Part shown: piece by piece, positions 44,600 to 54,092 of the stretch | Numbering within the stretch: the stretch's first letter is position 1 | Layout: every line of letters begins with the position of its first letter | Assembly: GCF_002979755.1 (NCBI RefSeq) | Contig: NZ_PCPP01000001.1 | Location: 1,024,665 to 1,088,664, forward strand | Reading direction: 5' to 3' | Length of the DNA stretch: 64,000 nucleotides | Origin: Chryseobacterium culicis | GTDB taxonomy: Bacteria > Bacteroidota > Bacteroidia > Flavobacteriales > Weeksellaceae | Position numbers and translations under genes: made by a program | The notes under the pieces: model-generated | Told to the model about the DNA's origin: nothing | What the model saw: the letters and a program-made list of their open reading frames with translations, nothing else | Databases searched by the model: none

Positions 44600-45454
44600 T
44601 TATAAATTAGAAATATAATCCATCAGTTCCCGTTTGCTGCTTTCAAAATCAAAGGCATCATACACCATGAAATATCTGTCTTTATCGGCACAATTTCGGT
44701 ACATAGACTTCGCCAATGCCAATTTTTTATTATCAAAACTAAGGGCTTTTACCAGATCTCTTATTTGTGCAGAAGTAAACATAGAGGTACGCATCTGCTG
44801 ATTGATCATGGCTACTTTCCCATCATCAAACTTTTCATTTCTCATCATCATATCAAAAAACTGGCGGAAAGAATTGTTATCCATTACATTTCCTTGGTTA
44901 TACCAGTCACCAGATTGATTTCCGTAAGGATTATTCCAGATGTCATTCCAATCATTAAATCCATATTGATTCTGAACAGGATAAGAATCCAATAAAAAGA
45001 GACCTTCATTGGTGAAAAAATCAAGTACCACTCTATTATTATTACGAAGCATCAACGTTGTTCTGTACACCAGGAAACCATTTTCATAAATTGAAATAGG
45101 CATTCTCCCTGATGACAAATCAAAGAATCTGTATTTTCCGGAACTGTTGGCCATCATCTGATCTCCTACCTCAACGGTAAAAAAGCCCTGCTCAGGAATT
45201 CTGAGAAAAACTTCTGCATATCCGTAGTTTCTGTTCCACTGATAATTTGGATTATTATTTCTATTTCTCTGAGGAATAGTATTATTTCCAGGTCTCATCC
45301 CATCAGGGGTTTTGTTTCTTTCATTTAAGATTTTGGGAGATCTCATTTCTGTAGCAGAAGCTTCATTTTTTAATAATTCTCCTGCCTTCCCTGCTTCCTG
45401 AGCAAATGAACTCATTCCTGCCAAAAGCATCCAACTGATAAAAATCTTTTTCAT
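44600..45454 (-). CDS. DUF4476 family exported protein
   Basis: 284 residues from MKKIFISWMLLAGMSSFAQ; a start five codons upstream is possible. After a signal peptide come an asparagine-rich spacer (NRNNNPNYQWNRN), a beta-rich domain and a C-terminal DUF4476-type helical domain (GKVAMINQQMRTSMFTSAQIRDLVKALSFDNKKLALAKSMYRNCADKDRYFMVYDAFDFESSKRELMDYI). The function of the domain is unknown. It is single and convergent with the exported-protein gene. Confidence 0.85.
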   Translation of the reverse strand: MKKIFISWMLLAGMSSFAQEAGKAGELLKNEASATEMRSPKILNERNKTPDGMRPGNNTIPQRNRNNNPNYQWNRNYGYAEVFLRIPEQGFFTVEVGDQMMANSSGKYRFFDLSSGRMPISIYENGFLVYRTTLMLRNNNRVVLDFFTNEGLFLLDSYPVQNQYGFNDWNDIWNNPYGNQSGDWYNQGNVMDNNSFRQFFDMMMRNEKFDDGKVAMINQQMRTSMFTSAQIRDLVKALSFDNKKLALAKSMYRNCADKDRYFMVYDAFDFESSKRELMDYISNL

Positions 45455-45502
45455 ACATGAAATTTTCAAAAACCATCTCCATTTTTATGCCAAACCCATA
45501 TA

Positions 45503-45540
45503 AAAAAGGCTGTCTCAAAAAGAAACAGCCTTTAATTTTT
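45503..45540 (-). terminator. Terminator downstream of lpdA
   Basis: AAAGGCTGT (45505-45513) pairs with ACAGCCTTT (45525-45533), with A/T runs on each side; follows lpdA on the minus strand. Confidence 0.75.
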
Positions 45541-45574
45541 AAATATTTAAATGATTAAATCTTTTAATCAAATA

Positions 45575-46978
45575 TTACATATGAATTGGTCTTTTTGCTG
45601 TAGCATCCAACGCAGCTTCTTTAATCGCTTCTGCATAAGTTGGGTGAGCGTGAGAACTTCTTGCAATATCTTCAGCGCTTGCACGGAATTCCATAGCAAT
45701 TACTCCTTCTGCAATAAGGTCAGCAGCTCTTGCTCCTATGATGTGCATTCCTAAAACCTCGTCAGTTTTTTCGTCTGCAATAATCTTAACAAGACCATCT
45801 ATATCACCACTTGCACGGCTTCTACCTAATGCTCTCATTGGGAAAGATCCAACTTTGTAAGCTATTCCTTCCTCTTTCAGCTGCTCTTCAGTTTTACCCA
45901 CTCCTGCAACTTCCGGCCATGTATAAACAACACCTGGAATAAGGTTATAGTTGATGTGAGGTTTTTGTCCAGCTAATGTTTCAGCTACAAAAACACCTTC
46001 TTCTTCAGCTTTGTGAGCCAGCATCGCTCCTTTGATAACGTCACCGATTGCGTAGATATTCGCAACATTCGTTTGTAGGTGGTCGTTTACTTTTACTCTT
46101 CCTCTTTCGTCAAGTTCTACTCCTGCTTTCTCAAGTCCAAGACCATCTGTGTAAGGTTTTCTTCCCACAGAAACTAAACAGTAATCTCCTTCTACTACTA
46201 CTTCTTCTCCTTTTTTATCTTTAGCCGTGATCTTTACAGTATCTCCGTTTCTTTCAACCGCAGAAACCGCAGTAGAAAGCATAAACTTCATTCCTTGTTT
46301 TTTAAGAACTTTAGTCAATTCTTTGCTTAAAGCTCCATCCATTCCAGGGATGATTTTATCCATAAATTCAACAACTGTTACCTGAGCTCCCAATCTTAGG
46401 TATACAGAACCTAGTTCAAGACCGATAACTCCACCTCCGATTACTACCAAATGCTTAGGAATTTCTTTAAGATTTAAAGCTTCCGTAGAAGTAATCACTC
46501 TTTCTTTGTCTAAAGAGATGAAAGGCAGTGCAGATGGTTTAGAACCCGTTGCAATGATTGTATATTTAGATTCGATGGTTTCAGAAGAACCGTCGTTTTT
46601 CGTCACTTTAATCTGAGTAGCAGATTCGAAGCTTCCTACTCCTTCAAAAACAGTAATCTGGTTTTTGTTCATCAGGTAGCTGATTCCGTCAGTGTTTTGT
46701 TTGATCACTTCGTTCTTACGCTCGATCATTCTTGCGATATCTGCCTGAGGCTCGTTGATGATAATTCCGTGACCTGCAAAATTGTGTTTTGCATTTTCGA
46801 AATGTTCAGAGCTGTCAAGAAGCGCTTTTGACGGAATACATCCAACGTTAAGACAAGTTCCGCCTAAAGTTGAATATTTTTCAATAATTGCTGTTTTGAA
46901 ACCTAATTGTGCTGCACGAATAGCAGCCACATAACCACCGGGACCAGAACCTATTACGGTAACATCGAATTGACTCAT
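45575..46978 (-). CDS. lpdA: Dihydrolipoyl dehydrogenase
   Basis: 467 residues, a pyridine nucleotide-disulfide oxidoreductase. The FAD motif is VIGSGPGGYVAAIRAAQLG, the redox-active disulfide is in GGTCLNVGCIPSK, the NAD motif is VIGGGVIGLELGSVYLRLG, and the C-terminal HAHPTYAEAIKEA histidine-glutamate pair is the catalytic base from the partner subunit. It reoxidises lipoamide in pyruvate and 2-oxoglutarate dehydrogenase complexes and the glycine cleavage system. No other subunits lie here, so it serves as a shared E3. Confidence 0.96.
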   Translation of the reverse strand: MSQFDVTVIGSGPGGYVAAIRAAQLGFKTAIIEKYSTLGGTCLNVGCIPSKALLDSSEHFENAKHNFAGHGIIINEPQADIARMIERKNEVIKQNTDGISYLMNKNQITVFEGVGSFESATQIKVTKNDGSSETIESKYTIIATGSKPSALPFISLDKERVITSTEALNLKEIPKHLVVIGGGVIGLELGSVYLRLGAQVTVVEFMDKIIPGMDGALSKELTKVLKKQGMKFMLSTAVSAVERNGDTVKITAKDKKGEEVVVEGDYCLVSVGRKPYTDGLGLEKAGVELDERGRVKVNDHLQTNVANIYAIGDVIKGAMLAHKAEEEGVFVAETLAGQKPHINYNLIPGVVYTWPEVAGVGKTEEQLKEEGIAYKVGSFPMRALGRSRASGDIDGLVKIIADEKTDEVLGMHIIGARAADLIAEGVIAMEFRASAEDIARSSHAHPTYAEAIKEAALDATAKRPIHM

Positions 46979-47108
46979 GTTATTGTATGAATTTGTTTAT
47001 TATTATCTATCTTAATTCTCACAAATTTACATATAAATTACCAAGCACCAAAGTGAGTTTTATCAATTTTAAAAATGATAATTATATGCTTTAGTTTTAT
47101 GAAAAGTG

Positions 47109-47495
47109 TTATTTTATGAACTTTATATTTTCTTCATTCCCTTCCTTCAGGTAAATTGCGGTGAAGACCAGGGGTTTTTCAGCTGATGCATTATCAAAAT
47201 GAAGAATTTTCACATTTTTAGGTTCGTAAAAAGCATCTCCTGTATGAAGCACCACTTTTTGTTGTCCTTCAATCTGAAAAACAGCTTCGCCAGAATTTAT
47301 AATTCCTAAAACGGGACAGGGATGCAAATGTTCGGGAGCACCTTGTCCTGCAGCCATTGTTATTTCCTGAATTTCTGTAAATTTAACATTCTGATCAAGA
47401 GCAGTTTTTAATAATTCTTTTCTGGAGATGGTCTTCTGCTGAGCTGCTAAAACAACAGAGTTCAGCATCAAAATAACAATTATAAATGGCTTCAT
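47109..47495 (-). CDS. Exported cupin-domain protein
   Basis: 128 residues with a signal peptide (MKPFIIVILMLNSVVLA, then AQQKT). The cupin strands GQGAPEHLHPCPVLGIINSGEAVFQIEGQQKVVLHTGDAFYEPKN hold H-x-H and later G-x5-E-type positions for a metal site. Cupins bind metals and small ligands in very varied roles. Periplasmic location is unusual. It lies 24 bases from a small unknown gene upstream on the same strand. Confidence 0.85.
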   Translation of the reverse strand: MKPFIIVILMLNSVVLAAQQKTISRKELLKTALDQNVKFTEIQEITMAAGQGAPEHLHPCPVLGIINSGEAVFQIEGQQKVVLHTGDAFYEPKNVKILHFDNASAEKPLVFTAIYLKEGNEENIKFIK

Positions 47496-47519
47496 TGATT
47501 AGATATTTAATGTATTAAA

Positions 47520-47864
47520 TTAGATGTTCAGCTTTCCTTGTCCAAATGTACCTGTGCTTTCAAAAAAAGAACCACCATACACATACCAGTCAAGGCTTTC
47601 CAGATATTCCACGGCATTTTCCGGAGTGATCTGGGCACGGTCTTTTTTCGAAACAATTCCTTTGTACCATCTTCCTGATTTGGAAAAACTTTCATATTCA
47701 ACAAAATAATGAATCCATATTCTTTGGCACAGTTTGCACTGTTGAATCGTTACTTCTCCATATCTTCCGTCTGTATGATCTATACCTAATTCCGAACTTC
47801 TGAATTCAGTATAATTGAAGTCAGGTTTTTCACAGGCACATCCTAATTTTTGGATTTTATTCAT
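47520..47864 (-). CDS. Hypothetical cytosolic protein with cysteine pairs
   Basis: 114 residues. Cysteines occur as CAC near residue 9-11 and CKLC near residues 43-46, which could bind zinc together with histidines, though the spacing differs from a simple zinc ribbon. TPENAVEYLESLDWYVYGGSFFESTGTFGQGKLNI forms the C-terminus. I recognise no family. It precedes the cupin gene by 24 bases on the same strand. Confidence 0.6.
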   Translation of the reverse strand: MNKIQKLGCACEKPDFNYTEFRSSELGIDHTDGRYGEVTIQQCKLCQRIWIHYFVEYESFSKSGRWYKGIVSKKDRAQITPENAVEYLESLDWYVYGGSFFESTGTFGQGKLNI

Positions 47865-47932
47865 TGATATTGATTTAATAAAGCCCCAAATCTAAGAAAA
47901 TAAACCTCCATAAGGCAAATAATATGATGACA

Positions 47933-49012
47933 CTACTTCATTAAATCCAGCAAAACCTTCTCATATTTATCCAAAATAATATTCTTGGAAAACCGTGATT
48001 TAATCGAGTTTTTTATAGCATCTCTGTTGTAATTGTTCTGCAATACGGTTACAATCTGCTGGGCAAAGCCATCATAATTTTCAATATTGGCAATTTCACC
48101 ATTTATATTGTGCTGGATAATTTCATTGATTCCCCCAGGGCAGTTGTTGGCTAAAGCATAGGTTCCGCAGGCTCCTGCTTCCAGAAGAACATTGGGAAAA
48201 CCTTCATATCTTGAAGAAAGAACGAATAGGTCAGCATATTTCAAGTACTGATAGGGATTCTCCTGTCTGCCATGGAAGATCACTTTTTTCAGTCCTAAAA
48301 GTTCTTTTGTCTGAAGCAGAATATCTTTATCTTTTCCATCTCCCAAAATATGAAGCATAATATTCTGATTTTTCAGTCTTGAAAAAACCTTCAATAAGTT
48401 GTCAAATCCTTTTCTGGAAGATAAATTACCAATGGCAACTACATTTTTATAATTGTATTTGAAGCATTCTGGTTTTAAAGATATCGCCATTTTATCTTCA
48501 ATGAAATCAAAGTCTACAGGATTATTGATCTTGACAATTTTTTTCTTTTTAATATTAAAATTATCCACCAGATCTTTCATCATATCATCACTTTGAGCAA
48601 TGATTCTTTGATAATTATTGTAAAAATTATAGAAGAATTTAATCTCTTTGCGGGTTACATGTTGGGTAACCACATTGGTTTCTCTGGCAATGAATTTCGT
48701 TCTTGGAAAGAGTTTTATAAATAGAGACAAATAGGCATTTACCTCACCAAAACCTGAGAAAACAATATCTGGTTTTCTTCTGTAGATTTCCCCTAAAATA
48801 GGTCTTAATGAGTGTCTTATTCTTTCGGTATTGATATCGATAATTTCGACATCTTTTTTCAGAAAATTCAAATATCCGCCTTGTTTCCGCAACAGCAAAA
48901 TCTTGGGCTCAAACCGATCCCTGGAAAGATGATTCGCTATGGTAGTAACAATCCTTTCTGCACCCCCGGTTTCTAAGTCCGGCAGAATAAATATGACAGA
49001 TATTTTTTTCAT
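47933..49012 (-). CDS. Glycosyltransferase family 4 protein
   Basis: 359 residues from MKKISVIFILPDLETGGAERIV; the longer frame to 49045 overlaps the upstream gene's end and adds a non-homologous tail, so I prefer this start. GT-B fold: donor-binding half contains VVAIGNLSSRKGFDNLL, LHILGDGKDKDILL and YADLFVLSSRYEGFPNVLLEAGACGTYALA, with the E-x7-E pattern of retaining family 4 enzymes. It probably adds a sugar to a lipid-linked or cell-surface polysaccharide. Ten bases separate it from the PH membrane gene. Confidence 0.92.
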   Translation of the reverse strand: MKKISVIFILPDLETGGAERIVTTIANHLSRDRFEPKILLLRKQGGYLNFLKKDVEIIDINTERIRHSLRPILGEIYRRKPDIVFSGFGEVNAYLSLFIKLFPRTKFIARETNVVTQHVTRKEIKFFYNFYNNYQRIIAQSDDMMKDLVDNFNIKKKKIVKINNPVDFDFIEDKMAISLKPECFKYNYKNVVAIGNLSSRKGFDNLLKVFSRLKNQNIMLHILGDGKDKDILLQTKELLGLKKVIFHGRQENPYQYLKYADLFVLSSRYEGFPNVLLEAGACGTYALANNCPGGINEIIQHNINGEIANIENYDGFAQQIVTVLQNNYNRDAIKNSIKSRFSKNIILDKYEKVLLDLMK

Positions 49013-49022
49013 CAGTGTAAAG

Positions 49023-49577
49023 TTAGTAAAAAGTTTTATTAACATTCAAGCCCAAATCGTTAAATAAAGGGATGATTTCGTTAATATTTTCAACACTTAT
49101 AAAGGCATATTTATCTTCCGAAAAATTGATTCCTCTTCTTCTAAAAAAAGAAAATTTTTCATCATCTCTGCCAAAAATAGTTTCAGGCTCACCAAAAATA
49201 ATATTGCCAAAATGCTTCGTGTTCATTTCAGCATTCACCTGATCTATTTCATGTAAATTTCTGTATTTTACAATCTTCCCACTTGCTTTTTCCACAACAG
49301 CAATCCTCTGGTTTGTAATGATATAATAGTTGTTTTTCAGCCTCCAATATTTTACAATCCATCTAAAAAAGGTAACATACAAAGCATTACAAAAAATACC
49401 AATTCCTATTATTGAAAAAAACCAAAAACCGGAATTTAGAATACTCGTAATAAGAAATACTCCAATTGCTAAATAAAATACAGAAAAAGCTGTTCTCAAC
49501 TTTTCGGTCATATTAAAAAAGAAACTCTTCTTAGGAAGAATTTCTTTTAAAATGATTTCGTTATCGTTTAAAGTCAT
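49023..49577 (-). CDS. PH-like domain membrane protein
   Basis: 184 residues from MTLNDNE; a start 6 codons upstream would overlap recQ. Two transmembrane helices (about 28-68; TAFSVFYLAIGVFLITSILNSGFW and IGIGIFCNALYVTFFRWIVK) precede a bacterial PH-like domain (NYYIITNQRIAVVEKASGKIVKYRNLHEIDQVNAEMNTKHFGNIIFG). Related bPH proteins are found in membrane assemblies, but no function is known here. The gene lies directly between recQ and the glycosyltransferase, with almost no gaps on either side. Confidence 0.8.
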   Translation of the reverse strand: MTLNDNEIILKEILPKKSFFFNMTEKLRTAFSVFYLAIGVFLITSILNSGFWFFSIIGIGIFCNALYVTFFRWIVKYWRLKNNYYIITNQRIAVVEKASGKIVKYRNLHEIDQVNAEMNTKHFGNIIFGEPETIFGRDDEKFSFFRRRGINFSEDKYAFISVENINEIIPLFNDLGLNVNKTFY

Positions 49578-49578
49578 A

Positions 49579-51783
49579 TTAGTTGGCAACGTCACTGATA
49601 AATTTAATCCTCAGCATTCTCACTTCTTCATCAGACAGTTCATCCCCGAATTCATCCAGTAGTACCTTCATACTGTCACTTTCAGATTCGTTCATGAATT
49701 CCATGAAACCGTCTACAATGTCTTCATCAAAATTATCTTCAATATAATAGTCGATATTCAGCTTTGTTCCCTGATATACAATCCTTTCCATTTCTTTTAG
49801 AAGTTCATCCATAGAAAGGTTCTTAGCTCTTGCTATATCTTCAAGATCAATCTTTTTATCCGTACTCTGGATAATGAAAACTTTGTGGCTGGATTTATTG
49901 GCTACCTGTTTCAATACCATATCCTGAGTACGTTCTATATTATTCTCCTCAACGTAAGTTTTAATATAGTCTGCGAATTCTTTACCGTACTTTTTGGCTT
50001 TTCCTTCCCCTACTCCATAGATTTTGGTAATTTCATCAACTGTGATAGGATACTGAACCGTCATATCCTCCAAACTCGGATCCATAAATACGGTATAAGG
50101 TGGAATTCCGTGTTTTTTGGCCACTTTCTTTCTCAGTTCTTTCAACAGGTTGAAAAGATTCTGATCCAGACCTCCGCCTGCCTGCTGCTGTACCTGGTCG
50201 CTTTCTGCTTTTGCCTGATTAAGATCAAATTCCCTGTCTTCAGCAATCAAAAAGAGGTCTTTAGATTTACCATTCAGGACATTTTTCCCTTTTTCTGTAA
50301 TTTTTAAAACCCCATAGGTTTCAATATCCTTCTGTAAAAAATTCTGAACAGTAGCCTGTCTTAGAATCGTTTTCCAGTAGTTATCTTTTTCTTCTTTTCC
50401 AAAACCAAAATGAGAACTTTGTTCCAGTTTATAAGATTTCGTCACGGCATTTTCTTTGCCTACGATGACAGAAATCAAATCTTTAGACTTGAATTTTTCT
50501 CCAGTGTTACTGATCAGTTCCAGCGATTTTTCCAAATCTGCAGTAGCATCCTTTAATTTTGGCGGATCGGATGAATTATCACACATCTTTGCTCCATCTC
50601 CGTTTACCGGATCGAAATTTTCTCCAAAATAATAGAGTATGTACTGCCTTCTACTCATTGAAGTTTCAGCATAGCCTACCACTTCATTTAAGAGCTGCAA
50701 CCCGATTTCTCTTTCAGAAACAGGTTTCTGTGCCAGGAATTTCTCCAGTTTTTCAATATCTTTTGGATCATAGAATGCCAGACAGTGACCTTCACCTCCA
50801 TCTCTTCCTGCTCTGCCGGTTTCCTGATAATAGCTTTCCAATGATTTCGGAAAGTCGTAATGGATGACAAAACGGACATCCGGTTTATCAATTCCCATCC
50901 CGAAGGCGATCGTTGCCACGATCACATCCACTTCTTCCATCAGGAATTTATCCTGATTTGCTACTCTCACTTTCTGATCAAGACCTGCGTGGTAAGGAAG
51001 TGCGTTGATTCCGTTTACCTGCAGAAGCTGGGCAAATTCTTCAACTTTTCTTCGGCTCAGGCAATATACAATTCCTGATTTTCCTTTACGCTGATTGATA
51101 AATTTAACGATTTCCTTATCTACATTAATTTTAGGACATACTTCATAGTATAGATTAGGACGGTTGAAACTTTCTTTGAACACCAATGCATTCGTCATTC
51201 CTAAAGTTTTCTGGATATCATCCTGAACCTTAGGAGTAGCAGTAGCCGTCAAAGCAATCACCGGTACATTGGCGATTTTGTCTATAATCTGTTTCAGATT
51301 CCTGTATTCCGGTCTGAAATCATGTCCCCACTCTGAAATACAGTGAGCCTCGTCAATAGCAAAGAAAGAAATTTTCACTTCTTTCAAAAAATCCAGGTAA
51401 TCATCTTTAATTAATGATTCAGGAGCTACATACAGAAGTTTGGTTTTGCCGCTTTTGATATCGTCAAAAACCTGCTTGGTCTGCGTTTTGTTTAATGATG
51501 AATTCAGTACGTGGGCTACCCCATCTTCAGAAGAAAGGCCATTCACGGCATCTACCTGATTTTTCATCAACGCTATTAAGGGCGAAACTACTATTGCTGT
51601 TCCTTCCGAAATAAGAGCCGGAAGCTGATAACATAATGATTTTCCGCCACCTGTGGGCATTAAAACAAATATATCCTTCCCATTCAATAGGTTATCTATA
51701 ATTTGTTCCTGCTGGCCCTTAAATGTAGAAAACCCAAAATACTTTTTCAATTCGCCTGATAAATTGGCTTTTTTTGCGCTCAT
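49579..51783 (-). CDS. recQ: ATP-dependent DNA helicase RecQ
   Basis: 734 residues, longer than E. coli RecQ (about 610). Helicase motifs: Walker A in [22 protein letters not shown]-type box [19 protein letters not shown], and motif [14 protein letters not shown]. These are followed by the RQC zinc/winged-helix region (QYILYYFGE ... MCDNSSDPP) and an HRDC domain ([31 protein letters not shown]). The extra C-terminal part (about 620-734) is acidic and of unknown role. It unwinds DNA 3' to 5' for repair and recombination. Divergent from kdsD. Confidence 0.95.
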   Translation of the reverse strand: MSAKKANLSGELKKYFGFSTFKGQQEQIIDNLLNGKDIFVLMPTGGGKSLCYQLPALISEGTAIVVSPLIALMKNQVDAVNGLSSEDGVAHVLNSSLNKTQTKQVFDDIKSGKTKLLYVAPESLIKDDYLDFLKEVKISFFAIDEAHCISEWGHDFRPEYRNLKQIIDKIANVPVIALTATATPKVQDDIQKTLGMTNALVFKESFNRPNLYYEVCPKINVDKEIVKFINQRKGKSGIVYCLSRRKVEEFAQLLQVNGINALPYHAGLDQKVRVANQDKFLMEEVDVIVATIAFGMGIDKPDVRFVIHYDFPKSLESYYQETGRAGRDGGEGHCLAFYDPKDIEKLEKFLAQKPVSEREIGLQLLNEVVGYAETSMSRRQYILYYFGENFDPVNGDGAKMCDNSSDPPKLKDATADLEKSLELISNTGEKFKSKDLISVIVGKENAVTKSYKLEQSSHFGFGKEEKDNYWKTILRQATVQNFLQKDIETYGVLKITEKGKNVLNGKSKDLFLIAEDREFDLNQAKAESDQVQQQAGGGLDQNLFNLLKELRKKVAKKHGIPPYTVFMDPSLEDMTVQYPITVDEITKIYGVGEGKAKKYGKEFADYIKTYVEENNIERTQDMVLKQVANKSSHKVFIIQSTDKKIDLEDIARAKNLSMDELLKEMERIVYQGTKLNIDYYIEDNFDEDIVDGFMEFMNESESDSMKVLLDEFGDELSDEEVRMLRIKFISDVAN

Positions 51784-51941
51784 CTAATTTTCTATTGCTA
51801 AATTTGCATCTCACCCAAAGTTATAAAAATTCTGCTTAAAATAAAAGCGAACGAATTTATAAAAAATAAAATTTATATTAAATATTCTTTTTAAAATATA
51901 ACGTTTTTTAGGAACTTTTTTGTATACCTTATCATTATAAA

Positions 51942-52901
51942 ATGGATAGAACCAACATTATATCAATTGCAAAAAGCACTTTAGAAATAGAAATTTCTGA
52001 ACTCGAAAAATTAAAAAACAGAATTGATGACCAATTTGCCCATGCCGTAGAGATCATTCACTCAGCAAAAGGGAAGCTCATTGTGGTAGGAATAGGGAAA
52101 TCTGCCCATGTTGGTAATAAGATTGTGGCTACATTAAATTCTACTGGTACTCCTTCTCAGTTTTTACATGCTTCGGAAGCTATTCATGGTGACCTTGGGG
52201 TTATTCAGAAGCAGGATGTTGTTTTATGCATCTCCAATTCCGGAAATTCTCCAGAAATTGCCAATCTGGTTCCTTATTTAAAGGATTATTCTTCTGCTCT
52301 TATCGGAATGACAGGAAATAAGGCGAGTAAACTTGCTGAGTTTTCTGAAGTTATTTTAGATACTCATGTGGACGTTGAAGCCTGCCCTAATAAATTAGCC
52401 CCTACCAGTTCTACCACCATTCAGATGGCATTGGGAGATGCTTTGGCTGTGGCATTAATGGAATTGAATGATTTCAAGGCTAATGATTTTGCAAAATTCC
52501 ATCCGGGAGGAAGCTTAGGGAAAAACCTGACTTCCAAAGTAGAACAGTTCCTTTCTTCACAAAAGCCTCAGGTTTCTGAAGAAGCATCGATAAGAGATGT
52601 AATTATCTCAATCAGCGGTTCAAGCCACGGAATCACAGTGGTAACCAATGCAGATCAGATTATTGGGGTCATCACAGATGGAGATTTGAGAAGGATGCTG
52701 ATGAAAGGAGAAGATATCAGTAAAGTATCAGCTAAAGATATTATGTCTGCCCATCCAAGAACCATTGAAAAAGATGCTTTGGCCAAAGAAGCTATGAAAA
52801 TTCTGAAAGGAAATAATATCGGCCAGCTTGTTGTAACGGAAAACGGAAAATATTTCGGGATTATAGACCTGCATAAACTGCTGGACGAGGGAATTAATTA
52901 G
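51942..52901 (+). CDS. kdsD: Arabinose 5-phosphate isomerase (KpsF/GutQ family)
   Basis: 319 residues. An N-terminal SIS sugar-isomerase domain (about 40-175; GKLIVVGIGKSAHVGNKIVATLNSTGTPSQFLHASEAIHGDLG) is followed by two CBS domains (about 205-319). This architecture is characteristic of enzymes making D-arabinose 5-phosphate from ribulose 5-phosphate, the first step to Kdo for lipopolysaccharide core. No second copy is visible here. It is divergent from recQ and 130 bases upstream of tatC in the same direction. Confidence 0.9.
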   Translation: MDRTNIISIAKSTLEIEISELEKLKNRIDDQFAHAVEIIHSAKGKLIVVGIGKSAHVGNKIVATLNSTGTPSQFLHASEAIHGDLGVIQKQDVVLCISNSGNSPEIANLVPYLKDYSSALIGMTGNKASKLAEFSEVILDTHVDVEACPNKLAPTSSTTIQMALGDALAVALMELNDFKANDFAKFHPGGSLGKNLTSKVEQFLSSQKPQVSEEASIRDVIISISGSSHGITVVTNADQIIGVITDGDLRRMLMKGEDISKVSAKDIMSAHPRTIEKDALAKEAMKILKGNNIGQLVVTENGKYFGIIDLHKLLDEGIN

Positions 52902-53008
52902 AAACTAAAAATCCAGAGGTTAAAGATTAATAAATGATAAATAATTTGCAGATTAAAAGTAAAATTTAACTAATAATCCGCAGACTCTTACTTCTGTCAT
53001 TTTTTTTA

Positions 53009-53016
53009 TAAATTTG
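53009..53016 (+). promoter_or_regulatory. -7 element of tatC
   Basis: TAAATTTG, 20 bases upstream of the GTG at 53037; a new transcript start between kdsD and tatC. Confidence 0.5.
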
Positions 53017-53036
53017 CGCTTTAAAAATTGAATTCT

Positions 53037-53864
53037 GTGAGTGATGGTAAAGACATGTCCTTCCTTGGACATATAGGAGAATTAAGAGGGCATCTGATCC
53101 GTTCGATTATTGCTATCATAATTGCGGCTTTTGTGGTTGGTTTTAATATCAACTGGATTATGGACCATATCTTTTTTGGGCCTACCAGAAATGATTTCCC
53201 AACCTTCAGAGTGGTTAATCATTTTTCTAGAATGATTTTGGGAGAAGACAGTATTCATCTTCCAAAAGACTTCCCTGTTCGTGTACAGAGATTGTATCAG
53301 CAGTTCAATGTGATGATGGCTGTTTCTGTTTTTGGAGGAATGGTAGCTGCATTTCCATATATTGTATGGGAATTATGGCGTTTTATCGGTCCTGCTTTGC
53401 ATCCAAGAGAGAGAAAGAATTCTATCTACATTATTAATGCGGTATGGATACTTTTCATGACCGGAGTATTATGCGGATACTTCTTAATCCTTCCGTTTGC
53501 GGTTAATTTTGGGGTTATCTTTAAAATTTCAGACATTATTGTTCCGCTTTATGACTTAAGTGATTATACCACTTTATTTTTACAGGTAGTTTTGGGTATG
53601 GGTGTTATTTTCTTATTTCCTATTCTTATCTATTTCCTTACCAGTATCGGAATTCTTACGCCTATGTTTATGAAAACGTACCGTCGCCACGCTATTGTTT
53701 TGATCATGGTAGTCGCTGCAATTATTACTCCTGCAGACGTTTTAAGTATGCTGATGGCTGCATTCCCGCTGCTTATCTTATATGAATTCAGTATTATGAT
53801 GTGTACATTCACCTATAAAAAAGTACAGAAAAGCAATGGAAATCTTCCGGCAGTACAGAAATAA
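53037..53864 (+). CDS. tatC: Sec-independent protein translocase subunit TatC
   Basis: 275 residues if begun at the GTG (MSDGKDMSFLGHIGELRGHL...); a TTG three codons upstream (53028) is the other choice and gives 278. No ATG is suitable. The TatC signature FLGHIGELRGHL precedes six transmembrane helices, with ELWRFIGPALHPRERK in the conserved cytosolic loop and later DVLSMLMAAFPLLILYE. It forms the signal-recognition core of the twin-arginine pathway for folded proteins. A terminator follows. Confidence 0.95.
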   Translation: MSDGKDMSFLGHIGELRGHLIRSIIAIIIAAFVVGFNINWIMDHIFFGPTRNDFPTFRVVNHFSRMILGEDSIHLPKDFPVRVQRLYQQFNVMMAVSVFGGMVAAFPYIVWELWRFIGPALHPRERKNSIYIINAVWILFMTGVLCGYFLILPFAVNFGVIFKISDIIVPLYDLSDYTTLFLQVVLGMGVIFLFPILIYFLTSIGILTPMFMKTYRRHAIVLIMVVAAIITPADVLSMLMAAFPLLILYEFSIMMCTFTYKKVQKSNGNLPAVQK

Positions 53865-53890
53865 ATAGTATTTTTTACTAATAAAAACCT

Positions 53891-53927
53891 AAGCGCTATT
53901 ATTCAATTGAATGATAGCGCTTATTTT
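53891..53927 (+). terminator. Terminator of tatC
   Basis: AAGCGCTATTATTCAA pairs with TTGAATGATAGCGCTT as an almost perfect 16-bp stem, with a T-rich tail. Confidence 0.82.
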
Positions 53928-54092
53928 ATTTAAAAATATCAACTTTAATTATATTTATTCTTAATTAAATCTAAAACAACGATAATATTTAACTAATAAT
54001 ATCAAGTTATGAACAATTAACGCTGTATTATCAACAAAAGTTTTAAAAAAATACACTATATTTAAAATCTCAATAACAATCAATAAAAAAAT

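Noticed and set aside
49885..50307. 140-residue plus-strand frame inside recQ
   Set aside because: Antisense shadow; the recQ HRDC and zinc region explain the DNA.
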